Source of the DNA: Ostrinia nubilalis
Lineage: Eukaryota; Arthropoda; Insecta; Lepidoptera; Crambidae
NCBI RefSeq assembly: GCF_963855985.1
Contig: NC_087105.1
Coordinates: 6,698,501 to 6,762,500 of the forward strand
Direction: 5' to 3'
Length of the DNA stretch: 64,000 bases
Shown one piece after another: positions 33,801-42,408 of this stretch. Positions within the stretch are counted from its first letter, which is position 1. Every line of letters starts with the position of its first letter. A program made the position numbers and the translations under genes. Under the pieces are notes generated by a model that searched no databases, had not been told where the DNA came from, and saw only the letters and a program-made list of their open reading frames with translations.

Positions 33801-36800
33801 AGGTGGTGCTAGTCCAGTCTTAAATCCGTTGATATATGCTGCATCTGCCATGTTTTTGGCTAAAAGATTCTTCTATCTTGCAGTTTAGACTTTTATTACA
33901 GACATCAGACAGTATTTTTGGAAAACTTTTACGCATGGTGGAGGAAGGGACGCTCTAGAGACTCAAGTCCAGAAGGAGTCATATGAACTCCAAGTTTTAA
34001 ATCCGTTGACATCTGCTGCATCTGCCATCTTTTTGGCTAGAAGATTCTTCTATCTTGCAGCTTAGACCTTTAGCTACAGACCTTAGACAGTATTTTTGAA
34101 ACATTCTTACGCATGGTGGAGGAAGGGACGCTCTAGAGACTCAAGTCTACAAGGAGTCATATGAACTCCAGTTTTAAATCCGTTGACATCTGCTGCATCT
34201 GCCATCTTTTTGGTTAGAAGATTCTTCCATCTTGCAGCGTAGACCTTTAGCTACAGACCTTAGACAGTATTTTTGTGAAAATTCTTATGCATGGTGGAGG
34301 AAGGGACGCTCTAGACACTCAAGTCTACAAGGAGTCACATGAACTCCAGTTTTAAATCCGTTGACATCTGCTGCATCTGCCATCTTTTTGGCTAGAAGAT
34401 TCTTCTATCTTGCAGCTTAGACATTTAGCTACAGACCTTAGACAGTATTTTTGTGAAAATTCTTACGCATGGTGAAGGAAGGGACGCTCTAGAGACTCAA
34501 GTCTACAAGGAGTCATATGAACTCCAGTTTTAAATCCGTTGACATCTGCTGCATCTGCCATCTTTTTGGCTAGAAGATTCTTCTGTCTTACAGCTTAGAC
34601 CTTTAGCTACAGACCTTAGACAGTATTTTTTATTATTTATTTGTGTCAGTGTGCTCTTCTAAAGAGTGTAAGACGATTGTATGTAGGTACTATTAAAATG
34701 TAATTTTAACTCATTGGTTTTGTCTCATATTTGAGGAATGTACTATGTATCATGAGTAGAGTCTTCGTTTAAAAGGATGCGAACGATTTAAATTTCAATA
34801 GGTAGACAAAATTGATAATTTTAAATTATCAAAAATTTAAGCTTTCTCCAGTAACACTGATATTATTATACTGTGACTCATCAAAGTCATCATTGTCAAA
34901 AATATTGACAAATCGCGAACTGTCACGGCCACAAAACTGACACGCGTCCGTCCTCCGTAAGCGCCACCGCGCGACTGATTGAGATTGTCCAAGCCGTCAT
35001 GGACGATTTTTTCCACATTTTTTAACATAGTAACTAAATAAGACGCAATATAAAAATTTCATCCGTTAAAAGCCCTCAAGTTATTTCTGAACTTTAGTTT
35101 AGTAAAAGATTTAGAATCTCAAATCGCTTATTTTAAAAATAAAACCATAAATAGAAAACGAATAGAGGTAACTTTGGGAATTTATTCTATCGAGTCAACT
35201 TCATCAAATCGTGTTTCCATCCGTTAATAGCCCTAGAAAATATCCTCAACTATGCCCAATAAAAATCTTAGCCTTTAATTTTACTGTTTAGTACCTCAAA
35301 AATGAAAAATGAAAACCTCATTTCCGCCATTTTCTCTGCTACCCGGCCTTAATAGTAAAATATGGGTGACAGATGCCTAAAAAAGGGAACGTTAAAGGTC
35401 CACGCGCGGTTGTTCCCCTAAGATGTGTTAAAAACCAATCAAAATTGTGCATTAGAAAGTACAAACTGGGTCTTTTACTCGTAGTGGTCTCTTTACATAC
35501 ACACACTAACTTCGCTCGTGACAAAGTGAACACATTTAAAACTTACCCTATTATTTCTTTTGCCTCCAGTTGTGGACCTCAACGACCGCTACCTCCGCAA
35601 GGTGACAATCGGCCAGTCGCCTACTGAGAAGGGCTACACTCGCGAGACCGCCTTCGACATCTCCGTCGCTTCTGAGATCATGGCCATCCTGGCGTTGGGC
35701 AATGATGTGGACGACATCAAGCAGAAGCTGGCCAGTATGGTCGTAGCTCTTGACAAGAAGGGCAACCCCGTCACGGCTGATGACTTGGTGAGTTAAATTA
35801 TAAATTGAAAAAATCGAACTGCGTAAGCTGAGTTAAACTTGACATTAATTATGAATTTATTCCTGTAACATTATTTATTTAAAGACTTTATTGCACACAC
35901 AACAATGTTCAGTACAAAAAGGCGAGCTTAATGCCATAAGTCATTTTCTACTAGACTTTTCAATTACTTGGATGAGAGCCAATAACGCAGTCTTGTCTCC
36001 AATGGCTAATATTCCGCGCGAGCCATAAAAAAAATGGCTAATATTGAAGGGGATCGATGACCTGGTCAAGGCCTGTTATCGGGCAGTATTTGTATACGAA
36101 TAAATCCTTGGGGTGGAGACCTTTGTCCAGCCTTGTTCGCACGACTCAGAAGAATAAGAATGTGGTGTACATTGACTCTGTTACTTTTAATAGAACTGAT
36201 ATTTCTTCTTTCAATTCAACATAATTTGTTTATTCATCAAGTTTGCTAGCGGGAGGAGTGTAGACCTAATGCTCCATTTGCATTTGGTAAATTAATGATC
36301 GTCCTCCTGCATAGGAGACTAAAAATCTGACGATGAATGTGGTATTATTGATAGGTAGTCAAATTACCTTTATCATCGCATTAAATATTAAATATCTTTG
36401 GACTATATCTTTGGACAATCTCACACAGCGCCATCTAGCCCCAAAGTAAGCATTGTTTACGAAATTTGTGATTGTCCCCAGGGCATGACAGGAGCGCTGC
36501 TAGTGCTACTTAAGGACGCGTTCGAGCCGACGCTGATGCAGTCTCTAGAAGGCACGCCGGTGCTCGTCCATACCGGGCCCTTCGCAAACATCGCTCATGG
36601 TTGCTCCTCCATCTTGGCCGATAGGATCGCGCTCAAGCTGGCCGGCGAGCGCGGTTACGTCGCCACTGAAGCCGGATTCGGCTCTGATATTGGTGAGTGC
36701 TGGTGCCAATATTGATGATGGCTGGTGCCAACATTGGAGAGTGCTGATATTGGTAAGTGCTGGTGTCCCACATTGGTGATGGCTGGTGCCAATATTATTG

Positions 36801-39800
36801 AATGCTGGTCACACCGGACCCTTTGAAAACATCGCGCACGGCTGCTCCTCCATCCTGGCTGACAGGATCGCACTCAAGCTGGCCGGCGAGCGCGGTTACG
36901 TGGCCACCGAGGCCGGATTCGGCTCTGATATTGGTGAGTGCTGGTGCCAATATTAGAATATGTTGGTCACACAGGCCCAACAGGCCCACGCCACAGCGGC
37001 ACCGTGGCGCAAACTCTGAACACAGCGGGGTGAGGGGTTGCGTTACTTATCCCAAAAATCGTTGCGTTGGCGCCACGCAGATGCGACACTAAAACGACGA
37101 TGCTCGAAAGACGCTAGTGTCCTAAGAGACTGCAGAGATTTGGACAAGACCATTGATAATATGTTATCTTTTCTATTCTATAAATATAATTGTATCTCTC
37201 CTACAGGCATGGAGAAGTTCTTCGACATCAAGTGTCGCGCGAGCGGCACTTGATGTCGAAGAACTTCTGGATAAAAATCGTTGCGTTGGCGCCACGCAGA
37301 TGCGACACTAAAACGACGATGCTCGAAAGACGCTAGTGTCCTAAGAGACTGCAGAGATTTGGACAAGACCATTGATAATATGTTATCTTTTCTATTCTAT
37401 AAATATAATTGTATCTCTCCTACAGGCATGGAGAAGTTCTTCGACATCAAGTGTCGCGCGAGCGGTGCGAGCCCGCACTGCGCCGTGCTCGTCAGCACCG
37501 TGCGCGCGCTCAAGATGCACGGCGGCGGCCCGCCCGTCTCGCCCGGCGCGCCGCTGCACGACGTCTACGTCAAGGTACCTTACTGCTAACAGAATAGAGT
37601 TCACATTGGTACGGCGCGCCATGCTGCTGCTGCACGACGTCTACGTCAAGGTACCTTACTGCTAACAGAATAGAGTTCACTTTGGCACGGCGCGCGCCGG
37701 CTCGTCAGCACCGTGCGCGCGCTCAAGATGCACACGTCAAGGTTCCTTACCTCTAACAGAATAGAATTCACTTTAGCACGGCGCGGCATGCTGCTGCTGC
37801 CCGACGTCTACGTCAAGGTACCTTACCGCCTATGGAATAGGATCCACATTGGTACGGCACCCGCCGGCTCCTCAACACCGTGCGCGCGCTCAAAATGCAC
37901 GGCGGCGGCCCGCCAGCCACGACCGGTGCGCCGCTGCACGACGTCTACGTCAAGGTATCTTACCTCTAACAGAATAGAATTCACTTTGCCGTGCGAGCGA
38001 CTGCGCAATGCTCGTTGCCCGCTCGTCACGAGCAGCGCGCCGTTGCAAGACGTCTACGTCGAAATACCTTGCCACTCACGGAATAGGGTCTACATTATGG
38101 GCCTTGCCACACTGGCGGATTGCAAGCGTTTTCTGGGCGGAGCAGGGGCGTGGCGCGGTACACCGCGTGTCCGTGTACATATTGCAAGCATTTTGGCGCT
38201 GCCGCTCCACTTGCAATCCGCCAGTGTGACAAGGCCCTAAGAATGACGACCGCTGACTTTACTACTTACAGATTATGGTTCACATTACTACGTAACGGCG
38301 TAGACTTACAAAACCACTGCTGACTCACCACTTACCTTAACTTATAGTGTTTAATAAATGAATGTCCTTACAGGAAAACCTGGAACTACTGAGCAAAGGC
38401 TTATGCAATTTGGGCAAACACATCAGCAATGGCAACAAATTCGGCGTCCCAGTCGTGGTCGCGGTCAACAGACACGGGTGAGTGCATATTTATTATAGAA
38501 TCAATGAACCGATATGTATGTGTGTTCATTCGTTTCGGTCATGGTATTTTGAACAATAAAGCTATTGATGTCAAAGTAAACTGCAGTCCTATTGATTGAA
38601 GCCGGATACGAGTGTCTAGTGCCATTACTTTGTATAACAAAGATAAAATAATGCATTTGGGTTTCTTTAAGTACCTACTTAACTATGTCGTTAGCGCAAC
38701 AAAAACAATTGATGACTTTTTTTCCGTGTTACGGAACTATTACATTATGTGGTAAATTCGCAATACTGTATTACGCTTCGGCTACTTACTATGTGATAAA
38801 CAAATTCGCAATTCAACCACAGAAACGACACCCAAGGGTACTACTACTTAAGTTTAATAAACAAATTTTATTTCAGAAACGATACACAAGCAGAACTGAA
38901 TCTGGTGAAAGACTTCGCCGAGAAGAACGGTGCTTTCCGCGCGGTCATATGCGACCATTGGGCCAAGGGTGGCGAGGGAGCCCTAGACTTAGCAGACGCT
39001 GTCATCGCGGCCTGCGAGGCGCCTTCCAAGTTCCAGTACCTCTACCCGCTGGAGATGCCCATCCTGGACAAGATTAAGAAGATTGCCACCGAGATGTATG
39101 GCGCAGGGACTGTGGAGCACACCGATGAGGTGCTAGAGAAGATCAAGCTGTTCACTGAGAAGGTATTGAGCAAAAACCACTTTTCCTTATACATAGATAG
39201 ATAGGTAGATCGCTTTAATGTACACGTATAGTGCTTTTAAATCCAGTCTACTTTTATTTTGGGGAGTGATTCTTACGCCCGTATTCACAAACATTACTAT
39301 GAGGTCTCACAGTGCGCGTGGACGCACAGGGTGACACACGAACCAATCACAGAGCTCTATTCAACGCTGTACGTTCTATTTGCTGCTTCACTTAAGCAAG
39401 CATCATTTGTGAATACGGGCGATAGAATCTAAAGTTTGTATGTGCTTCTTAAACATCGTAAAAATTTGTGGACATTTTACCTAATAATTTATCATTCTGA
39501 TGTTTCGGCAGTAAAAACGATGTCGATTCTCCTTAAAAAAAGTGGCCGAATAATTGCCATCGCATTTAAACCATTACAATATTTGGTTCAAGTTTAAAAC
39601 GTTGTTTATTCTCTTGCAGGGATACGACAAGTTCCCGATCTGCATGGCCAAGACGTCCAACTCTTTGACCGGCGACCCGGCCATAAAGGGAGCACCCGTG
39701 GGCTTCCCGCTCAAGGTCAACGGGATATTTGTATCCGTGGGCGCACGGTTCGTGGTCCCAATGGTGGGCGAAATCACGAAAATGCCCGGCCTGCCCACTC

Positions 39801-39862
39801 GGCCTAGCATCTACGATATAGATCTGAACACCACCACTGGAGAGATCGAGGGACTGTTCTAA
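21847..39862 (+). CDS. MTHFD1: C-1-tetrahydrofolate synthase, trifunctional (first short exon not found)
   Basis: Exons: 21847-22045, 23213-23349, 23796-24030, 27465-27570, 30574-30793, 31446-31619, 31985-32150, 32471-32774, 35570-35787, 36482-36692, 37426-37574, 38374-38477, 38877-39162 and 39620-39862 (TAA). All are GT-AG and phase-consistent, giving 916 aa against 935 in the human enzyme, so roughly 15-20 N-terminal residues are missing. Exons 1-5 encode the dehydrogenase/cyclohydrolase: [11 protein letters not shown] with the Tyr-x3-Lys catalytic pair, [10 protein letters not shown] in the NADP site, and [15 protein letters not shown]. Exons 6-14 encode the formate-THF ligase: P-loop [39 protein letters not shown] and a C-terminal GLF. 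Known role: a cytosolic enzyme interconverting 10-formyl-, methenyl- and methylene-THF for purine and methyl supply. Introns carry an RTE LINE, a Helitron, a 177-bp satellite and several partial copies of the gene's own exons. Confidence 0.97.
22046..23212. other. MTHFD1 intron 1 of the visible part
   Basis: AT-rich sequence between GT at 22046 and AG at 23211-23212. I see no repeat family, foldback or gene in it. Confidence 0.6.
24031..24376 (+). repeat. Two extra tandem copies of the end of the 23796-24030 exon
   Basis: The last 120 bases of the exon, from AAGAACGTCGT (23911), recur at 24084-24203 and 24257-24376, a strict 173-bp period. Each is followed by its own GTAAGT donor. Copies 1 and 2 also share the intron sequence TCTCCAGATCAGATTC. 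Copy 3 has diverged and changes Trp to Tyr in the ELLKW motif. The copies lack a usable in-frame acceptor: splicing at the nearby CTCCAG would read a stop within four codons. They are probably non-coding relics. Confidence 0.9.
24581..27429 (-). mobile_element. RTE-type non-LTR retrotransposon with 14-bp target duplication
   Basis: AATAATTCTTCTTT at 24567-24580 is repeated at 27430-27443, directly flanking the element. The minus-strand element has one long frame and a short 3' end with a CATGATGATGATATG tract, as in RTE elements. It is slightly 5'-truncated. It inserted in antisense into the MTHFD1 intron between the exons at 23796 and 27465. Confidence 0.93.
24596..27403 (-). CDS. RTE-type endonuclease/reverse transcriptase, 935 codons uninterrupted
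   Basis: The N-terminal part is an exonuclease-endonuclease-phosphatase domain with [20 protein letters not shown] and SDHRMV as the metal and catalytic motifs. The reverse transcriptase follows with [41 protein letters not shown] and the active site [13 protein letters not shown]-terminal segment ([20 protein letters not shown]) is typical of the RTE clade, often labelled 'craniofacial development protein 2-like'. The frame starts with TTG, and sequence just upstream reads NIRTL, so the true start and first residues were lost at the 5' truncation. Absence of stops points to recent insertion. Confidence 0.92.
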   Translation of the reverse strand: MRTDERLIELEDEMSRLQWSIMGLSEVRREGEDTITLKSGNLLYYREGEQLSQGGVGFLVHKSLTNNIVTIGSVSSRVAYLILRVSKRYLLKVIQVYAPTSTHPDEEVEAMYEDISRAIHTTKTHFNVVMGDFNAKLGMRGNDELRVGQFGCGQRNPRGQRLAEFLEKEDLFAMNSFFQKPPHRKWTWISPDGSTKNEIDFIMTTKRRIFSDVSVINRVKTGSDHRMVRGILNINVKLERSRLMKSTLRPLNSHIHCPESFQLELSNRFACLENCESVDEINNGFVETVQAAGSKFFRPRRKNRPQKLTDHTLNLMQERRLMTLQTSVDAKAYRQLNRQIRKSLRHDIRNFNTNSIKEAIERNQGSKVFARDNSIGESQLTKLTTADGSVTSTKAEVLGEIERFYGQLYTSVTKPVDSSTTDPRAKLTRHYTEDIPDISLYEIRMALKQLKNNKAPGDDGITSELLNAGGAPILKVLQRLFNSVLLQGTTPEAWNRSVVVLFFKKGDKTLLKNYRPISLLSHVYKLFSRVITNRLARRFDDFQPPEQAGFRKGYSTIDHIHTLRQVIQKTEEYNLPLCLAFVDYEKAFDSIETWAVLQSLQRCRIDYRYIEVLKCLYKNATMSVRVQEQSTKAIPLQRGVRQGDVISPKLFTAALEDAFKLLEWKGFGININGEYITHLRFADDIVVMAESLEDLGTMLEDLNRVSQQVGLRMNMDKTKLMSNIHVAPYPVSVGSSILEIVDKYVYLGQTIQLGRSNFEKEVNRRIQLGWAAFGKLRNIFSSKIPQCLKTKVYNQCVLPVITYGSETWPLTIGLIQKLKVAQRAMERAMLGVSLRDRIRNEEIRKRTKVADIARRISKLKWQWAGHIVRRTDGRWGSKVLEWRPRTGRRSVGRPPTRWTDDIVKVAGKRWMQAATNRSMWKALGEAYVQQWTSYG
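27571..30573. other. MTHFD1 intron between the 27465 and 30574 exons
   Basis: AT-rich intron of 3 kb. It contains a duplicated block with facing G and C homopolymers (29270-29456) and a copy of the unknown repeat also found at 15143 (about 29895-29958). No gene is seen in 27600-29200 or 29960-30570. The open stretch just before the exon at 30574 is intron read-through. Confidence 0.6.
29270..29456. repeat. Imperfect duplication with facing poly-G and poly-C runs
   Basis: A G run and a C run stand a few bases apart (GGGGGGCGCCAGCCCCC...), followed by CCACATTTCTAATGGCT. About 115 bp later another pair occurs (GGGGGCAGCTCCCCC...), again followed by CCACATTTCTAATGGTT. Each pair can fold into a G:C hairpin. 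Confidence 0.8.
30781..31290 (+). repeat. Echo copies of the end of the 30574-30793 exon
   Basis: The edge GCCRCCAAGGTAT with the intron start TTAATTAGGCACTAAGGTTC recurs at about 30872, 31062 and 31171. The copy at 30921-31074 includes 150 bases of exon (GATGACCGTGGCGATGCTCA and onward) plus a donor at 31075. The one at about 31209-31290 is heavily decayed. The exon copies carry changes such as Ile to Phe and are not needed for the reading frame. Confidence 0.85.
32173..32218 (+). repeat. Decayed echo of the 31985 exon start including its acceptor
   Basis: CTCGGTAGCATAATGCCGAC and TCCCCAAGGAGAGGGAAA resemble the acceptor and first codons of the preceding exon (CTCGGCAGCATTACTCCGAC, then TCCTTTAGGCGAAGGCAA). 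It lies 20-65 bases after that exon's donor. Short and diverged. Confidence 0.55.
32243..32442 (-). mobile_element. Non-autonomous Helitron
   Basis: Read on the minus strand it starts TC after A and ends GCCGCGGGCAAAAGCTAG before T. The internal sequence GTTTCATCAAAATCCGTTTA (plus strand) is shared with 52012-52205. It ends 28 bases before the next MTHFD1 exon. Confidence 0.85.
32775..35569. other. MTHFD1 intron between the 32471 and 35570 exons
   Basis: A 2.8-kb intron. The centre holds a 177-bp satellite array (33822-34630). In the rest I see AT-rich sequence only, with a GC-richer patch at about 33190-33290 in which CGTCACCCGACC occurs twice. No gene is supported. Confidence 0.6.
33822..34630 (+). 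repeat. 177/178-bp satellite array, about 4.5 units
   Basis: AAATCCGTTGA starts at 33822, 33999, 34176, 34354 and 34532. Each unit includes GCATCTGCCATCTTTTTGGC, TTCTATCTTGCAG and GGTGGAGGAAGGGACGCTCT. Units differ by only a few bases, so the array expanded recently. It lies wholly inside a MTHFD1 intron. Confidence 0.93.
36404..36460 (-). repeat. SINE 3' end fragment
   Basis: TCTTTGGACAATCTCACACA followed by GCGCCATCTAGCCCCAAAG matches the 3' part of the full tRNA-derived SINE at 50828-51084. It is inserted just upstream of the MTHFD1 exon at 36482. Confidence 0.75.
36693..36942 (+). repeat. Echo copy of the end of the 36482-36692 exon plus donor minisatellite
   Basis: The last 125 bases of the exon recur at 36807-36933 with their own GTGAGT donor (offset 241 bp). 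The copy has mainly synonymous changes. The spacer (36693-36806) is itself made of repeats of TATTGGTGAGTGCTGGTGCC-like units, so the splice donor is copied several more times in decayed form. No acceptor precedes the copy. Confidence 0.88.
37054..37425 (+). repeat. 219-bp tandem duplication of intron end, acceptor and exon start
   Basis: AAAAATCGTTGCGTTGGCGC begins at 37054 and at 37273. The first copy contains the acceptor CTACAG (37201-37206) and 42 bases of the exon (GCATGGAGAAG...). It is then broken by a 22-bp inverted copy (CACTTGATGTCGAAGAACTT, 37248 onward) that forms a hairpin with the exon start. The second copy leads into the intact exon at 37426. Confidence 0.92.
37575..38090 (+). 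repeat. Five decayed copies of the 37426-37574 exon end and its donor
   Basis: ACGACGTCTACGTCAAG|GT recurs with exon edges near 37650, 37741 (partial), 37817, 37954 and 38064 (decayed). TAACAGAATAGARTTCAC follows most of them. One copy (about 37862-37954) includes 90 bases of exon (CACCGTGCGCGCGCTC onward). GGTACGGC links the units. Open frames here are artefacts of the copied exon. Confidence 0.88.
38099..38237. mobile_element. Palindromic MITE
   Basis: GGGCCTTGCCACACTGGCGG faces CCGCCAGTGTGACAAGGCCC. The next arm part GATTGCAAGCG is inverted as CTTGCAATC. It directly follows the exon-echo array in a MTHFD1 intron. Confidence 0.85.
39276..39421. mobile_element. Palindromic MITE
   Basis: CGCCCGTATTCACAAA faces TTTGTGAATACGGGCG, a pair common in lepidopteran DNA. 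It lies in the last MTHFD1 intron. There is no coding sequence. Confidence 0.85.
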
Positions 39863-40118
39863 ATAAATCGAATTAAGTCGATCAGCAATAACTAGAAAAA
39901 CTCTTGTTTAAGGGCAATTCTTTAGATCAGGTAAAAGTGATAAAGTGCAAATCGATGTCCATTTATTACCATGCAGTTTTAACAAGTCTAAAATACTCCA
40001 AGAATCTATTTCTTTTTTTTTATCGTATTTTAGTCGATGGATTTTGTTATTGTTGAACGAAGCTTTAAATTGGGGACCAAAATGTATATTATATTATAAT
40101 CGCAATTATGCTGCTATA

Positions 40119-41223
40119 CAGTGTGAGTCACGTTAAAGTGTACATATGAAAATAGATGAAACTAGACCTATTTTTATCGACAAAAAATAGGTCAAAAATT
40201 TTTTGAGATTTTTTTTTAATTTTTTATAGAATTTTTTTTCTTCCAATTACTTATTGAAAAGAAAACGTAATAACTTTTAAACTAAGCGGTATATCCCGAT
40301 AAAATAAAAACTGTTATAATGCTAAATAACAGGCGATACTAAAAAAATACATAAAATACACAAAAAATGCCAACAAATTAATAAAAAACGATACTTTTTG
40401 AAAAAAATCTGCTTAAAAATTCGTGTTTTTTGGTTATTTGAATAATTTCTCCAAAAAATGCCCCTATAACAGGTGGTTTTTATTACTTTGTATTATTTTC
40501 TATCGTATTATCTTTGTAAAACCAAAAATCGCATGTCTCTATCCCTATCACAACATTTGCTATGATCGTTTGAACTAAGCCACTCCGGGCGCGCCATTCA
40601 ACGCTTCGTTAATAACGAAACTGAAAATGGCTCTAGATTTTTAATTTTGATAAAGACAAGTTAGATTTCAAATAAAAACAAAAGATTTCGAAGTAAAATA
40701 AGCATTTTAGTTAAAATTAAAATTGTCTCTACCTGTAGCGGAGTATAATGTTGTGGCAGGCCTTTGTTCAAACGATCATAGCAAATGTTGTGATAGGGAT
40801 AGAGACATGCGATTTTTGGTTTTACAAAGATAATACGATAGAAAATAATACAAAGTAATAAAAACCACCTGTTATAGGGGCATTTTTTGGAGAAATTATT
40901 CAAATAACCAAAAAAACAGGAATTTTTAAGCAGATTTTTTTCAAAAAGTATCGTTTTTTATTAATTTGTTGGCATTTTTTGTGTATTTTATGTATTTTTT
41001 TAGCATTGCCTGTTATTTAGCATTATTACTGTTTTTATTTTATCAGGATATACCGCTTAGTTTAAAAGTTATTACGTTTTCTTTACAATAAGTAATTGGA
41101 AGAAAAAAAATTCTATAAAAAAATAAAAAAAAATCTCAAAAATTTTTTGACCTCTTTTTTGTCGATAAAAAAAGGTCTAGTTTCATCTATTTTCATATGT
41201 ACACTTTAACGTGACTCACACTG
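40119..41223. mobile_element. 1105-bp long-palindrome element with TA target duplication
   Basis: TA-CAGTGTGAGTCACG at the left and CGTGACTCACACTG-TA at the right begin arms of about 457 bp each (40119-40575 and 40766-41223) that are nearly identical when inverted. About 190 bp of unique spacer (GGCGCGCCATTCAACGC onward) lies between. The TA duplication and CAGTG end fit Tc1/mariner mobilisation. No transposase is present. Confidence 0.93.
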
Positions 41224-41235
41224 TATTTATAATGC

Positions 41236-41241
41236 AATAAA
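41236..41241 (+). terminator. Possible distal polyadenylation signal of MTHFD1
   Basis: AATAAA stands 13 bases past the palindromic element. If used, the 1.1-kb palindrome would be part of the 3' untranslated region. A nearer ATAAATAAA-like string follows the stop directly (39861 onward), so use of this site is uncertain. Confidence 0.35.
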
Positions 41242-42408
41242 GATTTTACTGTTTATTCATGGTTTTAATAAAGATTTATGTAAGACTCAGGGCCAGTTTC
41301 ATTGGTAATGAGGCGGCAATAGCCCAATGGTTCACCATTGGTGTCTGACTGGCCAACTTGAGATCCGATTAATTTGAATCAGCGTCAGGACGATTTTGGT
41401 TTTTTATGAACCCACTATAGTAACAAGCACTTAGCTAGTTTACCACGAGGGGTTAAGGGGAATACTCTTAAAAAAATACTTTTTAGAAGCTGCCAAAACG
41501 TTATTTGATACAGCGATGCCAATATAATTATAGAAACTGAACATCTGGCCAGTAAAAAGATGATTGCATTACGTTCATATGGTTTTTCCCAATGCGTCTT
41601 AAGTGATCTAAATTGATGGGTTATTTCCAGCGAAAATTTGCACGTTACTGTTTATTGACTTCTGTACCAGAATAGACTGATATACCTAGTAAACATATTT
41701 CAAACGAGACTCGCCCAATTCATCCAATTTCACCTTTCGGCGAATAGGCAGAACTCCAGAAGCGAAAACGTTAATTGAGGCAAATAGCAGTCAATTGCAA
41801 CTATTTTCGCAGTGTACCTATATTTTCCAAGAATATTAATATTAAGTAATATAATTATTTATTCATTCAAGTCTTAAAAAGAACGAGGTTTCAAAATATC
41901 AAATAGAGAAACCTCAGAGCTTACACCATGCGAGTTCTGAAAGTACTCGTAGGTAGGGTTTTGAGTAGACTTTTCTTGCAAAACGCCGAACTTTCATGAT
42001 AATTTTTAAAAGATACCAGCTTAATCTTGCTTTGAAAATTTGCAGTTCTTGACTGCTACATATTTAGATATTATTAATGTATTTATTAATTTACTCGTAC
42101 ATTATTATTTCATTGAGTTATTGCGTTCAACGCAATACTGATCATTAGGTAGGTATATTAGGTATCAAAGCATCTTAGTGTACCTATTATTGAAACGCTA
42201 ATTTGTAATTTACAACCCATCTCACGTCTCAATAAAAACACTAATGTAAGAACAAGAATCAGTGATATTGCGCAGATATATATATATATATGACTATATC
42301 ACAGCGCACAAAAAACGGCCATGGCACTTCCATAACTGGCGCATAGTAAGCAGGCCTTATGTGTACCTACTGTCTGGTAACTGGTAACTAACAACAAACT
42401 AACTGGTA
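41242..42408. other. Intergenic sequence without recognisable genes
   Basis: AT-rich sequence. A (TA)n run sits near 42278-42290. I see no open frame with family features on either strand. Confidence 0.6.

Noticed and set aside
33822..34630. CRISPR-like array
   Set aside because: Units are long (177 bp) and contiguous without unique spacers, so this is a satellite in eukaryotic DNA.
37372..38240. Several long open frames on both strands
   Set aside because: They are produced by GC-rich repeated copies of a MTHFD1 exon end; they lack starts, splice logic and family features.
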